A DNA stretch of 64,000 bases from Nannochloropsis salina CCMP1776 (Eukaryota; Sar; Eustigmatophyceae; Eustigmatales; Monodopsidaceae): NCBI GenBank assembly GCA_004565275.1, contig SDOX01000021.1:188560-252559 (forward strand). The letters are read 5' to 3'. Under the pieces are notes generated by a model. It saw only the letters and a program-made list of their open reading frames with translations. It searched no databases and had not been told where the DNA came from. This document shows, piece by piece, positions 51,589-62,025 of this stretch (positions are counted from its first letter, which is position 1; each line of letters opens with the position of its first letter). The translations under genes were made by a program, and so were the position numbers.

Positions 51589-52239
51589 TTACCTCTCCAA
51601 GGCGCCGCACTGGCTAGTTTTGTGACCACGGCTCCTATCTGCAGTTTTTTCATTCACGGCGTCTTTTCCATCCTTCTTCCTTTTGTCCCTCTTTTTTCCA
51701 TAGGCCATACTCAATCGGAAAGCCTCAGCCCCTTCCGCGACTTGCACCCCAGCACCTGTGTACGCCACGAACACCTTCGTGTCTCCTTGAACGCGCCATC
51801 CACTCCTTTTTTTGCTTTGACATCCCATGGCCCGGCGTTTATTGATCAATGTTACGTCCGTGGCAGTGAGCCTCTCTTTGCTGCGCGCATCCCAAGAAGC
51901 CTGCGCGTCTGCCTGGCCTTGCCCGTCATTCAAGCGTCGCACGAGCCAGTCGGGGGACACTTGGGAAGCCCTTGTGGAGGAATTATCAATTAAATTCAAA
52001 TTATCAGGGATGGTGCTTACGTCAATGGGAGAAAGAGTGGGTGGTACACACTGTGCAGGACTCGACGGCCTCGATGTTTTCGAACCACCACGAGGACGCG
52101 GAACGAGGAAGGCGTCAATTGCCCCCTTATTGAAAGCCACACCATCCTGCTTTCTTAGCTTAGCTTTGGTCAGACCACTCTTGCCATTAGTGGACAGTGA
52201 TCGCTTTCTACTCTGTGCTCCACTTCCTTGATTGACCAT
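51589..52239 (-). CDS. Hypothetical basic protein
   Basis: Open frame of 216 residues from ATG 52239, not recognised. It is basic and Ser/Lys-rich at both ends with a short ordered-looking centre: FNKGAIDAFLVPRPRGG (faintly like a PCNA-binding box, Q/N-xx-I-xx-F, though the second aromatic is missing), SPDWLVRRLNDGQGQ, TDVTLINKRRAMG and WRVQGDTKVFVAYTGAGVQV then AEAFRLSMAYGKKRDKRKK. The last block (a short beta-hairpin with Gly, then an Ala/Arg helix and Lys run) reads like a small nucleic-acid or nuclear protein module. Single exon, convergent with primase. A chance frame is possible, but sequence diversity argues for coding. Confidence 0.5.
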   Translation of the reverse strand: MVNQGSGAQSRKRSLSTNGKSGLTKAKLRKQDGVAFNKGAIDAFLVPRPRGGSKTSRPSSPAQCVPPTLSPIDVSTIPDNLNLIDNSSTRASQVSPDWLVRRLNDGQGQADAQASWDARSKERLTATDVTLINKRRAMGCQSKKRSGWRVQGDTKVFVAYTGAGVQVAEGAEAFRLSMAYGKKRDKRKKDGKDAVNEKTADRSRGHKTSQCGALER

Positions 52240-53092
52240 CTCAAGCGCAGCTGCAGCAGGTTCATGCAGTACACCTCCAATACAAGCAAGAAGCAGGACT
52301 GCGAGCTGCTATGAATAAATTGGCCTGTATAGGTTAAGTAACGTCAGTGATTTGACGTCTCAAGTCTCGTATAATTTGTGTGTATCGGGCTCCTCGGTTT
52401 CAAAGTGGCTCTTTTACTTCTCAATATGCATCTTGGGGTGTTCCGGGTATCGTAATTTTGAATTTTTTCAGAGGCGGGAAACGATGTGGACGGCACGATG
52501 TGGTTCCACCTCCCAGAACAGTCCCTAGAACTCATTGTAAAATACATTAAATTATTAAATGGAGCATGTTAGCTGTTCATTTGGATTTTTACATGCCATG
52601 CATGCTGCGACAGGGAAAGTACACATTATCCAAATGCCTGAGTATCGCAAAAAGGTGTCCGCGCATGAAAATTCCACAATCCCTTCATATGGCGGGCGCC
52701 ATCGTGAGAATACTCGTCGTTTCTACATGCAACCTTTTAAAGAACAATGTGTGGTGGATTTTTGACATAGGGAAAGATATTGCGGGGGTCGCGCAGACAC
52801 AGTCACGAAGAGCATTAAAGCAAATCTCGACAAAGCTCGGCGACGGACCAATGGACAAGACGCAAGAAGCCCGTTTCAGAAATCAATGTCATTTGAACAA
52901 AGTCTATGTCCACTGCGGTCTATAAAATTTGGAAACCGGCACAGGCGATCCCAAGCCTGCAAACTCGTCCGCATGGCCCCTATTCAACACTTCCTAATAA
53001 CGTCTCACACGTACTTCTCCACGACCGTGATTTTCTCAACCCCCCTTTCTCTTGACCTATATGTGAGCGAGTCACAGGCACACAAACACCCT
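52240..53092. other. Intergenic region
   Basis: About 850 bases, AT-rich in the middle (52300-52560). No gene supported. It holds the promoter of the left neighbour and the trailer of the Grx fusion gene. Confidence 0.4.
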
Positions 53093-54806
53093 TTAAAGAG
53101 CTCCAGCTTCCTTGAGTAAGGGGACCAGCTTTCCATTTTTGTGCAACTCCTCCACGCCGTCGGAGAAACCGCCCACGGGCTTGCCTCCAATGAAAATGTT
53201 TGGGACCTGCAGGGGGACAAGAAGCATGGAGACGTCGTGGTGAGCACCAAGGATCAATGAATGTATGGGTTGCGTCTTCCAGAAAAGATGGGAGGCAAGT
53301 CTTGTCTGACGCAGGTGTGCACCAGATCTCCATTATGCTCACTCCCGCTCTGCTGATATCACGCATTCTCCCTCCCCCCCTCCTTTCCTCCCGCCTTCCC
53401 TCCCTCCCTCTGACCCACCGTGCTTCTCCCCGTGACCTTGTCCAGCTCCACGCGTATGGCGAAGCCGTCATTCCCCTCCATCGCATCCACCTCCACCACC
53501 TCATACTTGGCCCCTACTTCGCTCAGAAGCTCCTTCGCCTTCTTGCAAAAGGGACACGTCACCTGCGCAAAGACAATCACCGGGTGACGCTCCACCCACC
53601 CGTCCAGCATGCCACGGATTCGCTTCACATCGTAGTCCCCCGCCAAGACCTTGGCCACCTCCAGCTTCGGATTCTCCTTACTCCGGGCAGCTTTCTCCAA
53701 GCGCTCCCGGTAGGGCCAGTCTACTGTCGTGCCCTCAGCCGAATCGCGGACATTGATGCAATTGGTATAACCCCGGGCGTCCACAAAACAGAATTCGTAC
53801 CCGTCTGGGTCCGCCACGATCACCACTTCCTCCCCATGCGGTTGCAATTTCAAGGGGCCATGCAGCACTTCCCCCCCTGCCTCCTGGACCCGTGCCCCCA
53901 CCTTGTCGGGAGCACCGTCCTCGGTCTCGGTGGCAAAGCGTCCCGACGCCAGGGAATGGTCCACCTGCCCGCCGCCTGGGAGCTGGACGAGTTCCAAGCA
54001 CACACCGGTTCCCGCCTGGTCGAAGCCCACCATCACACTCTGCGCCCCGGTCTCGGCTCCCGGGCCCCCGGGGCGGACAGTGGCCCCCAACACATCCATG
54101 TAATACTGCTGGCTGCGTGCCACGTCCGCGACGTGGATGGAGACGAAAAGGAAGGGTTCCGACGGTACGCTGGCGCTGCCCGTGTCGACCAGAAGGTAGC
54201 TGTAGCCGTCCGGGGACTTTACACAACGCCTCCCGTCCTCCACCTTTACCTGCGACTCAGGACCCCGCCAGGCCTTGGCGTCCACGGCAATGTGACGGAA
54301 ATCGTTTCCTGCCTTGTACGAGTCGATGCCGTAGTTGCAGGTCAATTCCAGGGCGAATTGCTCGTCCTCCTTGCCCCAGCCGACCATGGTTTTGCTCCAA
54401 CACCCGCCGTAGGGGCCATTGCAGGTGGCCTCACACCCCGAGGCAAACTCCTCGTGACGGTGCACGTGCATGCCGAAACCTTCCTCGTAAAAATCCAGGG
54501 TCTTGGCCAGGTCGCCTACTTTAAAAACCCAGTGCAGAGGGCGCTGTTGGGGAAGGGATAGGCAGCCGTTCAGAGACCAGTAGAAAACGAGGGACCATGC
54601 CTGCCATGAAGCGTCTGCACACCAACCAGGCAGTCGTTACTCTGTCTCACTTCCCGTGCAATCGTCGAGTATCGCTCAGATTTTCTTGCACAGAAACTGT
54701 CAGAAAGCGGAGGCTCGAATAAATAATCCGAACGTCAAGTAATTCTTACCCTGTAATCCTTTGTCGTCCATTTGGCAGGTTCCTTGGCAGGAGCTTTTGT
54801 GGCCAT
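53093..54806 (-). CDS. Tandem glyoxalase (VOC) domains fused to glutaredoxin
   Basis: Three exons: 54806-54750 ([19 protein letters not shown]), 54543-53419 and 53206-53093, all in frame, 431 residues. VOC domain 1 starts [20 protein letters not shown] and includes [20 protein letters not shown] and [13 protein letters not shown] domain 2 reads [30 protein letters not shown] and [16 protein letters not shown]. Both resemble GLOD4, a glyoxalase I relative. A linker leads to a class I glutaredoxin: [20 protein letters not shown], with active-site CPFC, then [16 protein letters not shown], split by intron 2 exactly at T-VP, and [15 protein letters not shown]. Glyoxalase I isomerises the glutathione-methylglyoxal hemithioacetal, and glutaredoxin reduces disulfides and glutathione adducts, so both halves use glutathione. 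No targeting leader, so probably cytosolic. The metal ligands of VOC1 are not all assignable by eye. Confidence 0.93.
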
Positions 54807-55835
54807 TGTAAGTGTCTTGCAAGTTCTAATGAAGAATGAGAATTTTACGGTGTGCTCCACAGTGAGGTCGTATGTCTCTGAACCCGATGCATGCTCATCA
54901 CTTGCTTTCCGTACCTGAATCCGTTAATGCTGACGCGGGGACGCGAAATGACTGGAGCAAAGAGTGCTGGACGAAATGCGAGCGTACTGGTGGTAGTGAG
55001 GAGCTGCGTGGCAACAAAAAGGGCACGACAAGAGCTCATTCTGGTGGGTGGGGAGGTGGAGGGGTATATATGGAGCGGACCACGTTTGTAACATATCTCC
55101 TGCCAAGGACCATGTCCATCAGGGTCATTACACACCAGAACGCACAAAAGAATATGTGTGAAGACGTTGCGCGCCAATTTACCATGTATTTGGATTTAAA
55201 AGGCATTTGGAACCAGCACGTGCGTTCCCGGCTCGGTTCATATAAAAAAGTATCGAGAGTGAGGGATGCTCACGTCACAGGCACCGAGACATGAACCCCC
55301 CAAAGAAGAAATCCAAAAAGTAGGCCACGATCCACCTTGCGCGGAACTATTCATACACGACAAATGTCCCACGATCCGAGGAAGCGTATGCCAGGATCCG
55401 TGGCAACGTGGGTCCAAACTTGCATATAGTTTTTCAGACGTGCGCCCGGAGCGATTTGCCCTCGCCATAAATTGGGTGAAATAAATACCCTACCTTCCCA
55501 TGTCGGTCCGTGCGACCAATTTCGCACATTTGTGCGCGGTGAAACGGGCGGATGGTTCCAATGCATGTGATGAGAGGCTTTTGTTGTAATTTTGGCAATG
55601 TGTACGTCACTTATTTCTCCTTTCGGGGCTTTTTAGCCTTGGGTTGAGGCATATTTTGGGAAAAAAGCGAAAGGCCATCACTTTTTGACCTCCATGAAAT
55701 CAAATAACAGAGACAATACATACCATTGTAGGACACAGAGAAAGCTTTGGAAGACATAGGGATCCACCAAAGTAACGCTCAAGGCGTCGGGAGTCTGGTA
55801 GCTCTTCTATATTTTTATCGGGGAGGCCCACTTTC
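54807..55835. other. Divergent intergenic region
   Basis: About 1 kb between divergent starts, AT-richer at 55560-55820. No supported gene. Promoters for the Grx fusion and the cupredoxin-like gene. Confidence 0.4.
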
Positions 55836-58800
55836 ATGAGGGCCTGCCTGTTGACCGGCACTTCCTGGAACAATGGCGACCCGGATGGGCACAAGGATGT
55901 GATACCAGCAACGATGGTGGTGGAGGTTAAAATTCAGGACCGTCGATTCGTTCCCAGCTCCTTGGTGGTGGCCCAAGGGCAGAGTGTCCGGTGGGTCAAC
56001 GAGGAATATCGATGGGGGACACCGCATGTCATCCACGTGAAACCCACTTCGGGGACGCGTGCAGGCAGCGACCACAGCCCCATGAGCTCCTCAAATATGC
56101 ACGCCAGCACCGACGACGACGCTTGGGGCGTGGAAAGGCCCGGTCCAAAGGGAGGGAACGGAGTTCCTTCCTCAACGACGGGCTTGGAGGTACTCGCCTG
56201 GTCGTCCTCCTGCGCTCTCCAACCTGGGGACGTTTTCACCCACACCTTTGCACACCCCGGCGTCTACCTGTGCAAAAGCCCCAGCATGCCTTCCATGCGT
56301 TGTCGGGTCAAAGTCACGGCGTGGGAGGACAGGGACGACAAGCTGGATGCCAAGGAGGCAGCTGCTGGAAAGGCCGGGGGCACGGCCGCACAGGACGCGC
56401 TGCATGGCGTCCTCCGGGTAGCCTCCGAGGGGACACTGGCCAAAGCGCAGGTAGTGGGCGACGAGGAGGAAGACGGGCGAAGGATCGAGGCAGCGGTGGA
56501 GGCCAGGGCCGGTGGGAGTCGCGGCCCCGTGTCCCCTCCTCACCGTCTCGGGGATAATAGGGGCCCACCCGCGCACCTTTCCCCCTCGTCCTTGCCGTCC
56601 CGCTACTCCCTGCCCAGGGACGCGGTCGCTATCGACATGCCCGCCTCCTTCTCTTCCCCCCCGTCCTCCCCCTCAGCCCGCCCAGCAACGTCCCTTGTCG
56701 ATGCGTCATCGTCCCCCCCCACCCACAGGCAGGACCTCGAACGAGCCACCGGGAGCCTGTCTTCCTCCTCCCTCCCCCCTCCCTCCACGCCCGCCTTCCG
56801 TGTGGCCCTGGGAGACGGGAGCGAGGATTCGAACGCATGGGAAGACCGGCGCATGCAGGATTCCGGCCAGTGGGAACGCTGCGGTCGCACCCCCCGAGAC
56901 CCCTCCCACACCGACACAGGCGACGCCAGCCAGACCGGCCAGATCTGCGCCAGTAGCCCCAGTCCCTGCCCTCCCACGAGTGGCATCGCCCACGCGAGCG
57001 CCCGGACGCTGCGCCTGCCTGGAGTGGGGTCGAGGCGGAGGAGGCGAGAGCACACGGTCGAGCTCGTCAGCTTCCACTTCTTCCCTCCCTCCCTCCAGGT
57101 GGGTGTGGGAGACAGCATCCTCTGGTCAATGCCGGAGGCGGGGAACATGGGCTTCCAGGAGCACGTCCTTCAAGGTTGTATCATCCCTCCCTCCGCCCCG
57201 CCCTCCCTCCCGCCCTCCCTCCCGCCCTTTGTGGCCTCGGGCGGGGCCAGGGGAGAGAGGGGGGGGGCAGGCGAGAAGGATATGAGCGTCCTGTTCGAGT
57301 CGCCGCCCTTGCAACGTGGCGATGTGTGGCGACTGGAAGTCACGGAGACCACCACGTCCATGACCCCCTCCCTCCGAACCAGGGGAGGCATGCTGCGGGT
57401 GCGGTGTTTAAACTACCCGGAAATGGAAGGGTGGGTGCAGGTGCTGCCCTCCCTCCCTCCCTCCCTCCCCCCTCCCTCCCTGCCTCGACAGCGGACGGGG
57501 GGGGTGGGGAGGGGAAGCTCGAGAATGAAAGGGAAGAAGGGGGGGAGGGTCGAGGGCAGGGGCTGGGGGTNNNNNNNNNNNNNNNNNNNNNNNNNNNNNN
57601 NNNNNNNNNNNNNNNNNNNNNNNNNNNNNNNNNNNNNNNNNNNNNNNNNNNNNNNNNNNNNNNNNNNNNNAGGGGAAGCAGCCCGAAGGGCACACCTGTC
57701 CGCCTCGTCCCTGGTTCCTCACGACGCCCGCGCTCCGACCCCGAAAAGAGGTCAGCGTCACTCCCCAGGGCTGGCGCCGCAGCGACCGCGGCCGATGCCC
57801 TCGTCCTACAGAAGGCAATCCCCCTGGACACAAGCTGGAAGAGGTGGGGCACGCCGCCCTCCCTCCCCCCCGCCCTCCCCCCTGCCCTCCCGCAGGCCTG
57901 AGTTCCTCCACGCCCGGGCTCTGGGCCCCCGAAGGCTGGGCGTGGCCTCGCGTGCAACTGGATGCTCGGACGTTGGAGGCTGTGGAGGTGGTGGAAGTGA
58001 GGCAAGGCACTACCGTCGAATGGGTGCTCTCCTCCCCCCCGCGGCCGGGGCCCCTCTCCCCCCCTTCCTCCGGCCCTGCCTCGTCCTCCCCTCGACCGCC
58101 TCGACAGGAAGCGCTGTACCGCTTGACGGTGCGCCAGGCCCGAGCGTCGTTGCCTCAGACCCGCCTCGCCCACTGTCCTCAGGCGAATTCATGCTTTGCC
58201 TGGTTGCCCCGGACGGAGGGCGGGAGGGAGGGTGGAAGGGGGGGCGGGGAAGAGGGGCGGGGTTTGGAATTGTTCGCGCATACGTTTGAAGAAGTGGGGA
58301 TGTTCTTGGTGGAATGTAGGGTGCATAAAGGGCTCACGTGCGGCGTGCACGTGGTAGCGGAATCCCTGCCTGGCACCCTCCATCCTCAGCCCAACACACG
58401 GTACGCGTCCAAGCCCGCCCTCCCTCCCTCCCTCACTCCCTCCCTCCCTCCTTCCCTTGCGGTGGCTCCCGCCGTGACGACGTTTGGGGGGTCGGGGAGG
58501 CAAAAAGTGGTCTTGGGCCATCAAGAGGGGTGGTATACAGCCACGGATGACGAGGAGGAGGAGGAGGAAGGAAGAGAGGGAGGGAGGGAGGAAGGGCGGG
58601 AAGAAATAGAGGCTTTGGAGGACATGGAGGCTGGGCTGGCAGTCCCTGGCCAGGACGTGTCGGAAGATTGGGAGGGAGGAAGGGAGGGAGGGAGGGAGGG
58701 AGGGAGGGAGGGAGAGAGGGAGGAAGAGCGAGAGGAATGGTCGCCCTTGGAGTTGAGCGAGGAGTGGGTGCGGGAGATGAACGCGGCTGTCTTACACGGA

Positions 58801-61242
58801 GGGAAACGAGGGGGAGGGATGCAAGGAAAGCAAGCAATGGGACGGAAGGGGGCGAGGAAGGGGAGAAAGAAGGGAGGGAGGGGAGGAAAGGGGGGAGGGG
58901 AGGAAGGGAGGATGGCGGGGATGTGGGTTGGCGAAGACAAGCGGGCGGAAGCGAAGGGGAGGGAGAAAGTGAAGGATGAGGAGGAGGAGGAGGGGGAAGA
59001 AGAAGAAGAAGAAGAATCTGTGCAGGAGGAGGAGGAGGAGAAGAAGGAGGAGGAGGAGAGAGAGGAGGGAGAGGAGGTAGAAGGGGTGGTGGAGGAGCAG
59101 GAGATGAAGTACGAGGAGGAAGAGGAGGAGGAGGACGGCGACGAGGAGGAAGAGGGAGGGGCGAAAGAAGGGGAGGAGCAGGAGGAGGAGGAGGAGGAGA
59201 AGGAGGAGGAAGAACACATGGAAGAGTACTTCACGAACGACTGGGAAGGATTTCCTGTGCAGTTCAAGGAGGAAGGGGGTGCAGGAGGGCGTGGGGAGGA
59301 GGTGGTAAGGGAAGCTTCCGAGGTGGACGGGGAGGAGAGGAGGAAGGGGGCGCCTGTGGGGAATATGGTGCGAACTCTGCGGCCTGAGAGCCTCGAAGTG
59401 CCCCTTGTGGCTGTGGAAGGGGGCTTGGCCCAAGAGGGAGGAAGATGGGAGGAGGATGAAGAGGAGGAGGAGCGAGAAGAGGAGGAGGAAAAGGAGGAAG
59501 GGGAGGTGGAGGGAGCGAAAAAAGGCCAGAGTGATGAAAATGGAAGGAATGAAGTGCTTGAAAAGGTGGCCTTGGGAGGTGCAAGAGGAGGAGAAGAGGG
59601 AGGCATCAGAGAGAGATCCAAATTGGAAGAAGCCAAGGGACAGGGGCGAATGGGGGAGGAACTACAGGAAGAAGGGAAAGGGGGAGGGAAACGGGGAGTA
59701 CCAACAGCCTCCGAGGGCGCATGGTCCCCAACGCCTGTGCTTGGTTGGCCCGCCCAACCAGGGGCAGGTGAGAGCTTGAGGGAAGGTGAGGCCGCCCCGG
59801 TTTTTTGCGGCGTCATCCCCATGCCGGTGTACTGGAGCCCTATGCACGGGTATTACCTCTGCCCTGGCAGGGGGACCCGTCTGCCCCCTATGCCCGTGCC
59901 GTCTCCCCGCGAATGGCGGCGGTTGCGGCGTCAGGAGTCCCGGGCTGGGCGCAAGGAAGGGGGAGACACGGGAAAGGGGGCGGTGGCGTTGGGGAGTGGC
60001 AAGGGAAAGGGGACAGGAGGGAGAGGAGGAGGGGAGGAAGGGAGGGGCAGGCCACTGGGAGGTAGGAGGGGAGGCAGGGAAGGAGGAGGGGAGAGAGGGG
60101 GGGCTGGGGTTGTTCAAGAAGGAGGGCTGAGATTGAGCGCACGGTTTTTCATGCCAGCAGGAGAAATGGAAGAGGAGGAGGAGGAAAAGGACGGAGGGGG
60201 AGGACAGGAAGGAGTGAGGATACAATTCGGTGCGTTCGAGGAGGAAATGGAGGGAGGGTGGACAGGGAAGGAAGGGGGCGCGCCGGGGGTACACGAGGGG
60301 GCGGTAGGGGCAGACGAGGAGACGTCAGGGCGGGAGGATCAGCGGCAGGAAATGTCAGAGCTAGGGCTGCCGTTGAAAGGCGAAGGGGAAGAGGGGAAGA
60401 AGGCAGAGGACGGGGCTTCGTTTGGCCTCCAGGAGGGAGGGAGGGAGGGCGGGAGGGAGAAAGGGAAGGAAGAGGGTAACACACTGGCGGCCGACAGGGG
60501 GGAGGATCGTTCGGGGAGGAAGGAAGAGATGGACAGCGTGGGGGCGGCCACAGCGGCAGCCATGGATAACAAGAAAGCTTCCATGCCAGAAGAGGAGGAA
60601 GGGAAGCGCTTGGGCCGCACCATCCTCGACATGCTCCGACGGCCCTCTGCCCATGCTTCCCTCGGTGCCTCCGTCGCTTCCTCCTCCTGCACGCTCCAGC
60701 CACCTCTGTTGCCTTCAGGCTCCGGGGAGGCGGGGAGGGAGGACAAGGGGGCGGGCGGTGTCCGATGGGAGACCCGCTCCCTCCCCGAGATCGAAGAGCA
60801 GGCCCGGTCTAGATGGGCCGCCGTCGCGCTCGCCCTGGAGGAGGGATCCATGCTGCTGGAGGACGGCAGCAGGGTTCCTGTCATCCGCTTGCCCCTCGGT
60901 CTGGGTGGCTCCTCGACTCCCTGTCCTTCTCCTCCCATTGCGTGTCGGTCGGCTCCATCAATTGGGTTAGTAGATGCGGGGGAGGTATTTACGACTTCCT
61001 CAAGTGAGGAGGAGGGAAGGGAGGGAGGTTGGATGGAGAGGGTGCAGAGAGGCAGACACGGCGGTACCTCCTTCGGTCGAGATAGGCAGGATGGGTGGAG
61101 AGGAGGGAGGGGGGGAAGAAAACGAGGAGGGCGAGGATCGAAAGGAGGACGATGGAAGGAAGAGGGGAAAGGGCAGTCAGAGGAGGGAAGAGGAAGAGAC
61201 AGACAGGGCCATGGAACCCAGAGCATGGCGTGTCGGGCGTAG
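55836..61242 (+). CDS. Cupredoxin-like repeat protein with long acidic low-complexity tail (gap-broken)
   Basis: Two long open parts either side of gap 57571-57670, with at least one intron near 57850-57896; exon joins near there are not settled. Part 1 starts at ATG 55836 (or 55914, MVVEVKIQDRRFVPSSLVV) and has a cupredoxin-like unit: FVPSSLVVAQGQSVRWVNEE, PHVIHVKP, DVFTHTFAHPGVYLCKS. A second unit near 57055-57450 reads ELVSFHFFPPSLQVGVGDSI, EHVLQ and MLRVRCLNYPEMEGWV. A third near 57900-58370 has TVEWVLSS, LFAHTFEEVGMFLVECRVHK and CGVHVV. The copper site (His, Cys, His, Met) is only partly present, so it may not bind copper. From 58550 the protein becomes Glu/Gly/Arg-rich with several long Glu runs (58980-59220), then VFCGVIPMPVYWSPMHGYYL and a GGRGGRKRGG tail. 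No signal peptide is obvious. Function unknown. Confidence 0.68.
57571..57670. other. Assembly gap (100 N)
   Basis: Exactly 100 N, flanked by G-rich low complexity, inside the cupredoxin-like gene. True length unknown. Confidence 0.95.
58672..58730 (+). repeat. In-frame GGGA tract
   Basis: Long GGGAGGGA run translated as [10 protein letters not shown] within the acidic tail of the cupredoxin-like gene. Confidence 0.85.
58975..59220 (+). repeat. GAG/GAA-rich low-complexity coding repeat (poly-Glu)
   Basis: About 245 bases of GAG, GAA and AGG units encoding mostly Glu with a few Lys, Asp and Gly. Purine on the sense strand throughout. Confidence 0.85.
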
Positions 61243-62025
61243 TAAGGTCTCGACGTGAGGGTCTGTGAAGGGGGGAGAAGGTCGAGGAGGAGTAAGCGGT
61301 GGGTATGTCGCCCCCTGCATACTGCCGCGCTACGGCCACAAGAATGTGGGCGCAGGAATACATATCATAGGTCTGCTTGTATACGACTGGCTGGTTGGAC
61401 GACACACACAGGTGTGATGACTTTTTGGGGGAACTGATTGATACGATGAGAAGGTCTTGCCAGCCGAGGCCACAGAAGTATCAAGGGGAACAGATTTCCT
61501 ATGGGGGTTACACATGCATGTTGGGCTAACACAATGCAATAAAGGAGCAAAAGGAGAATAACAAAAGCAGGTCACAAATGGAGAGGGGAGGTATATTTGT
61601 GTGTCAGTGCCTAGGGAGGACCGTATAAAGTGCATTCATTGCGGTGACCGCCCATCACTTATGTTGATGACAAAATGAATGTTGCATGCTTTTCCAATAT
61701 GATTAGCCTAAGACTGTGCGCTGTTATCTGTCGACGCACATCATATGCATTCGCTGCCCTCGATTATTTTTAGAAAATTGAATATTCAATGGCGAAGCAC
61801 GATCGAGAGTTGGAGGGCAAGCGACTTTGTGGAAAAGAGAGTTCTCCTCTCGCATAGCATCGTCACATATATATCATCAAGTTTTCTTTTGATGAAAATG
61901 GGAAATAAATGAGCTGACATTTGCGACATAGGGCAGCGATTTCCTCCACTGTTACAACGTTGAGTACGCAGCATGTCTATGCAAAGTTTCATACACGTCT
62001 TTGCTTACATGTGCATCGCATTATC
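61243..62025. other. Convergent intergenic region
   Basis: About 780 bases between facing stops, AT-rich toward the right. No gene seen. Confidence 0.4.

Noticed and set aside
57844-58822. Ser/Pro/Leu-rich minus-strand frames opposite the cupredoxin-like gene
   Set aside because: They are complements of Glu/Gly-rich coding sequence, without motifs.
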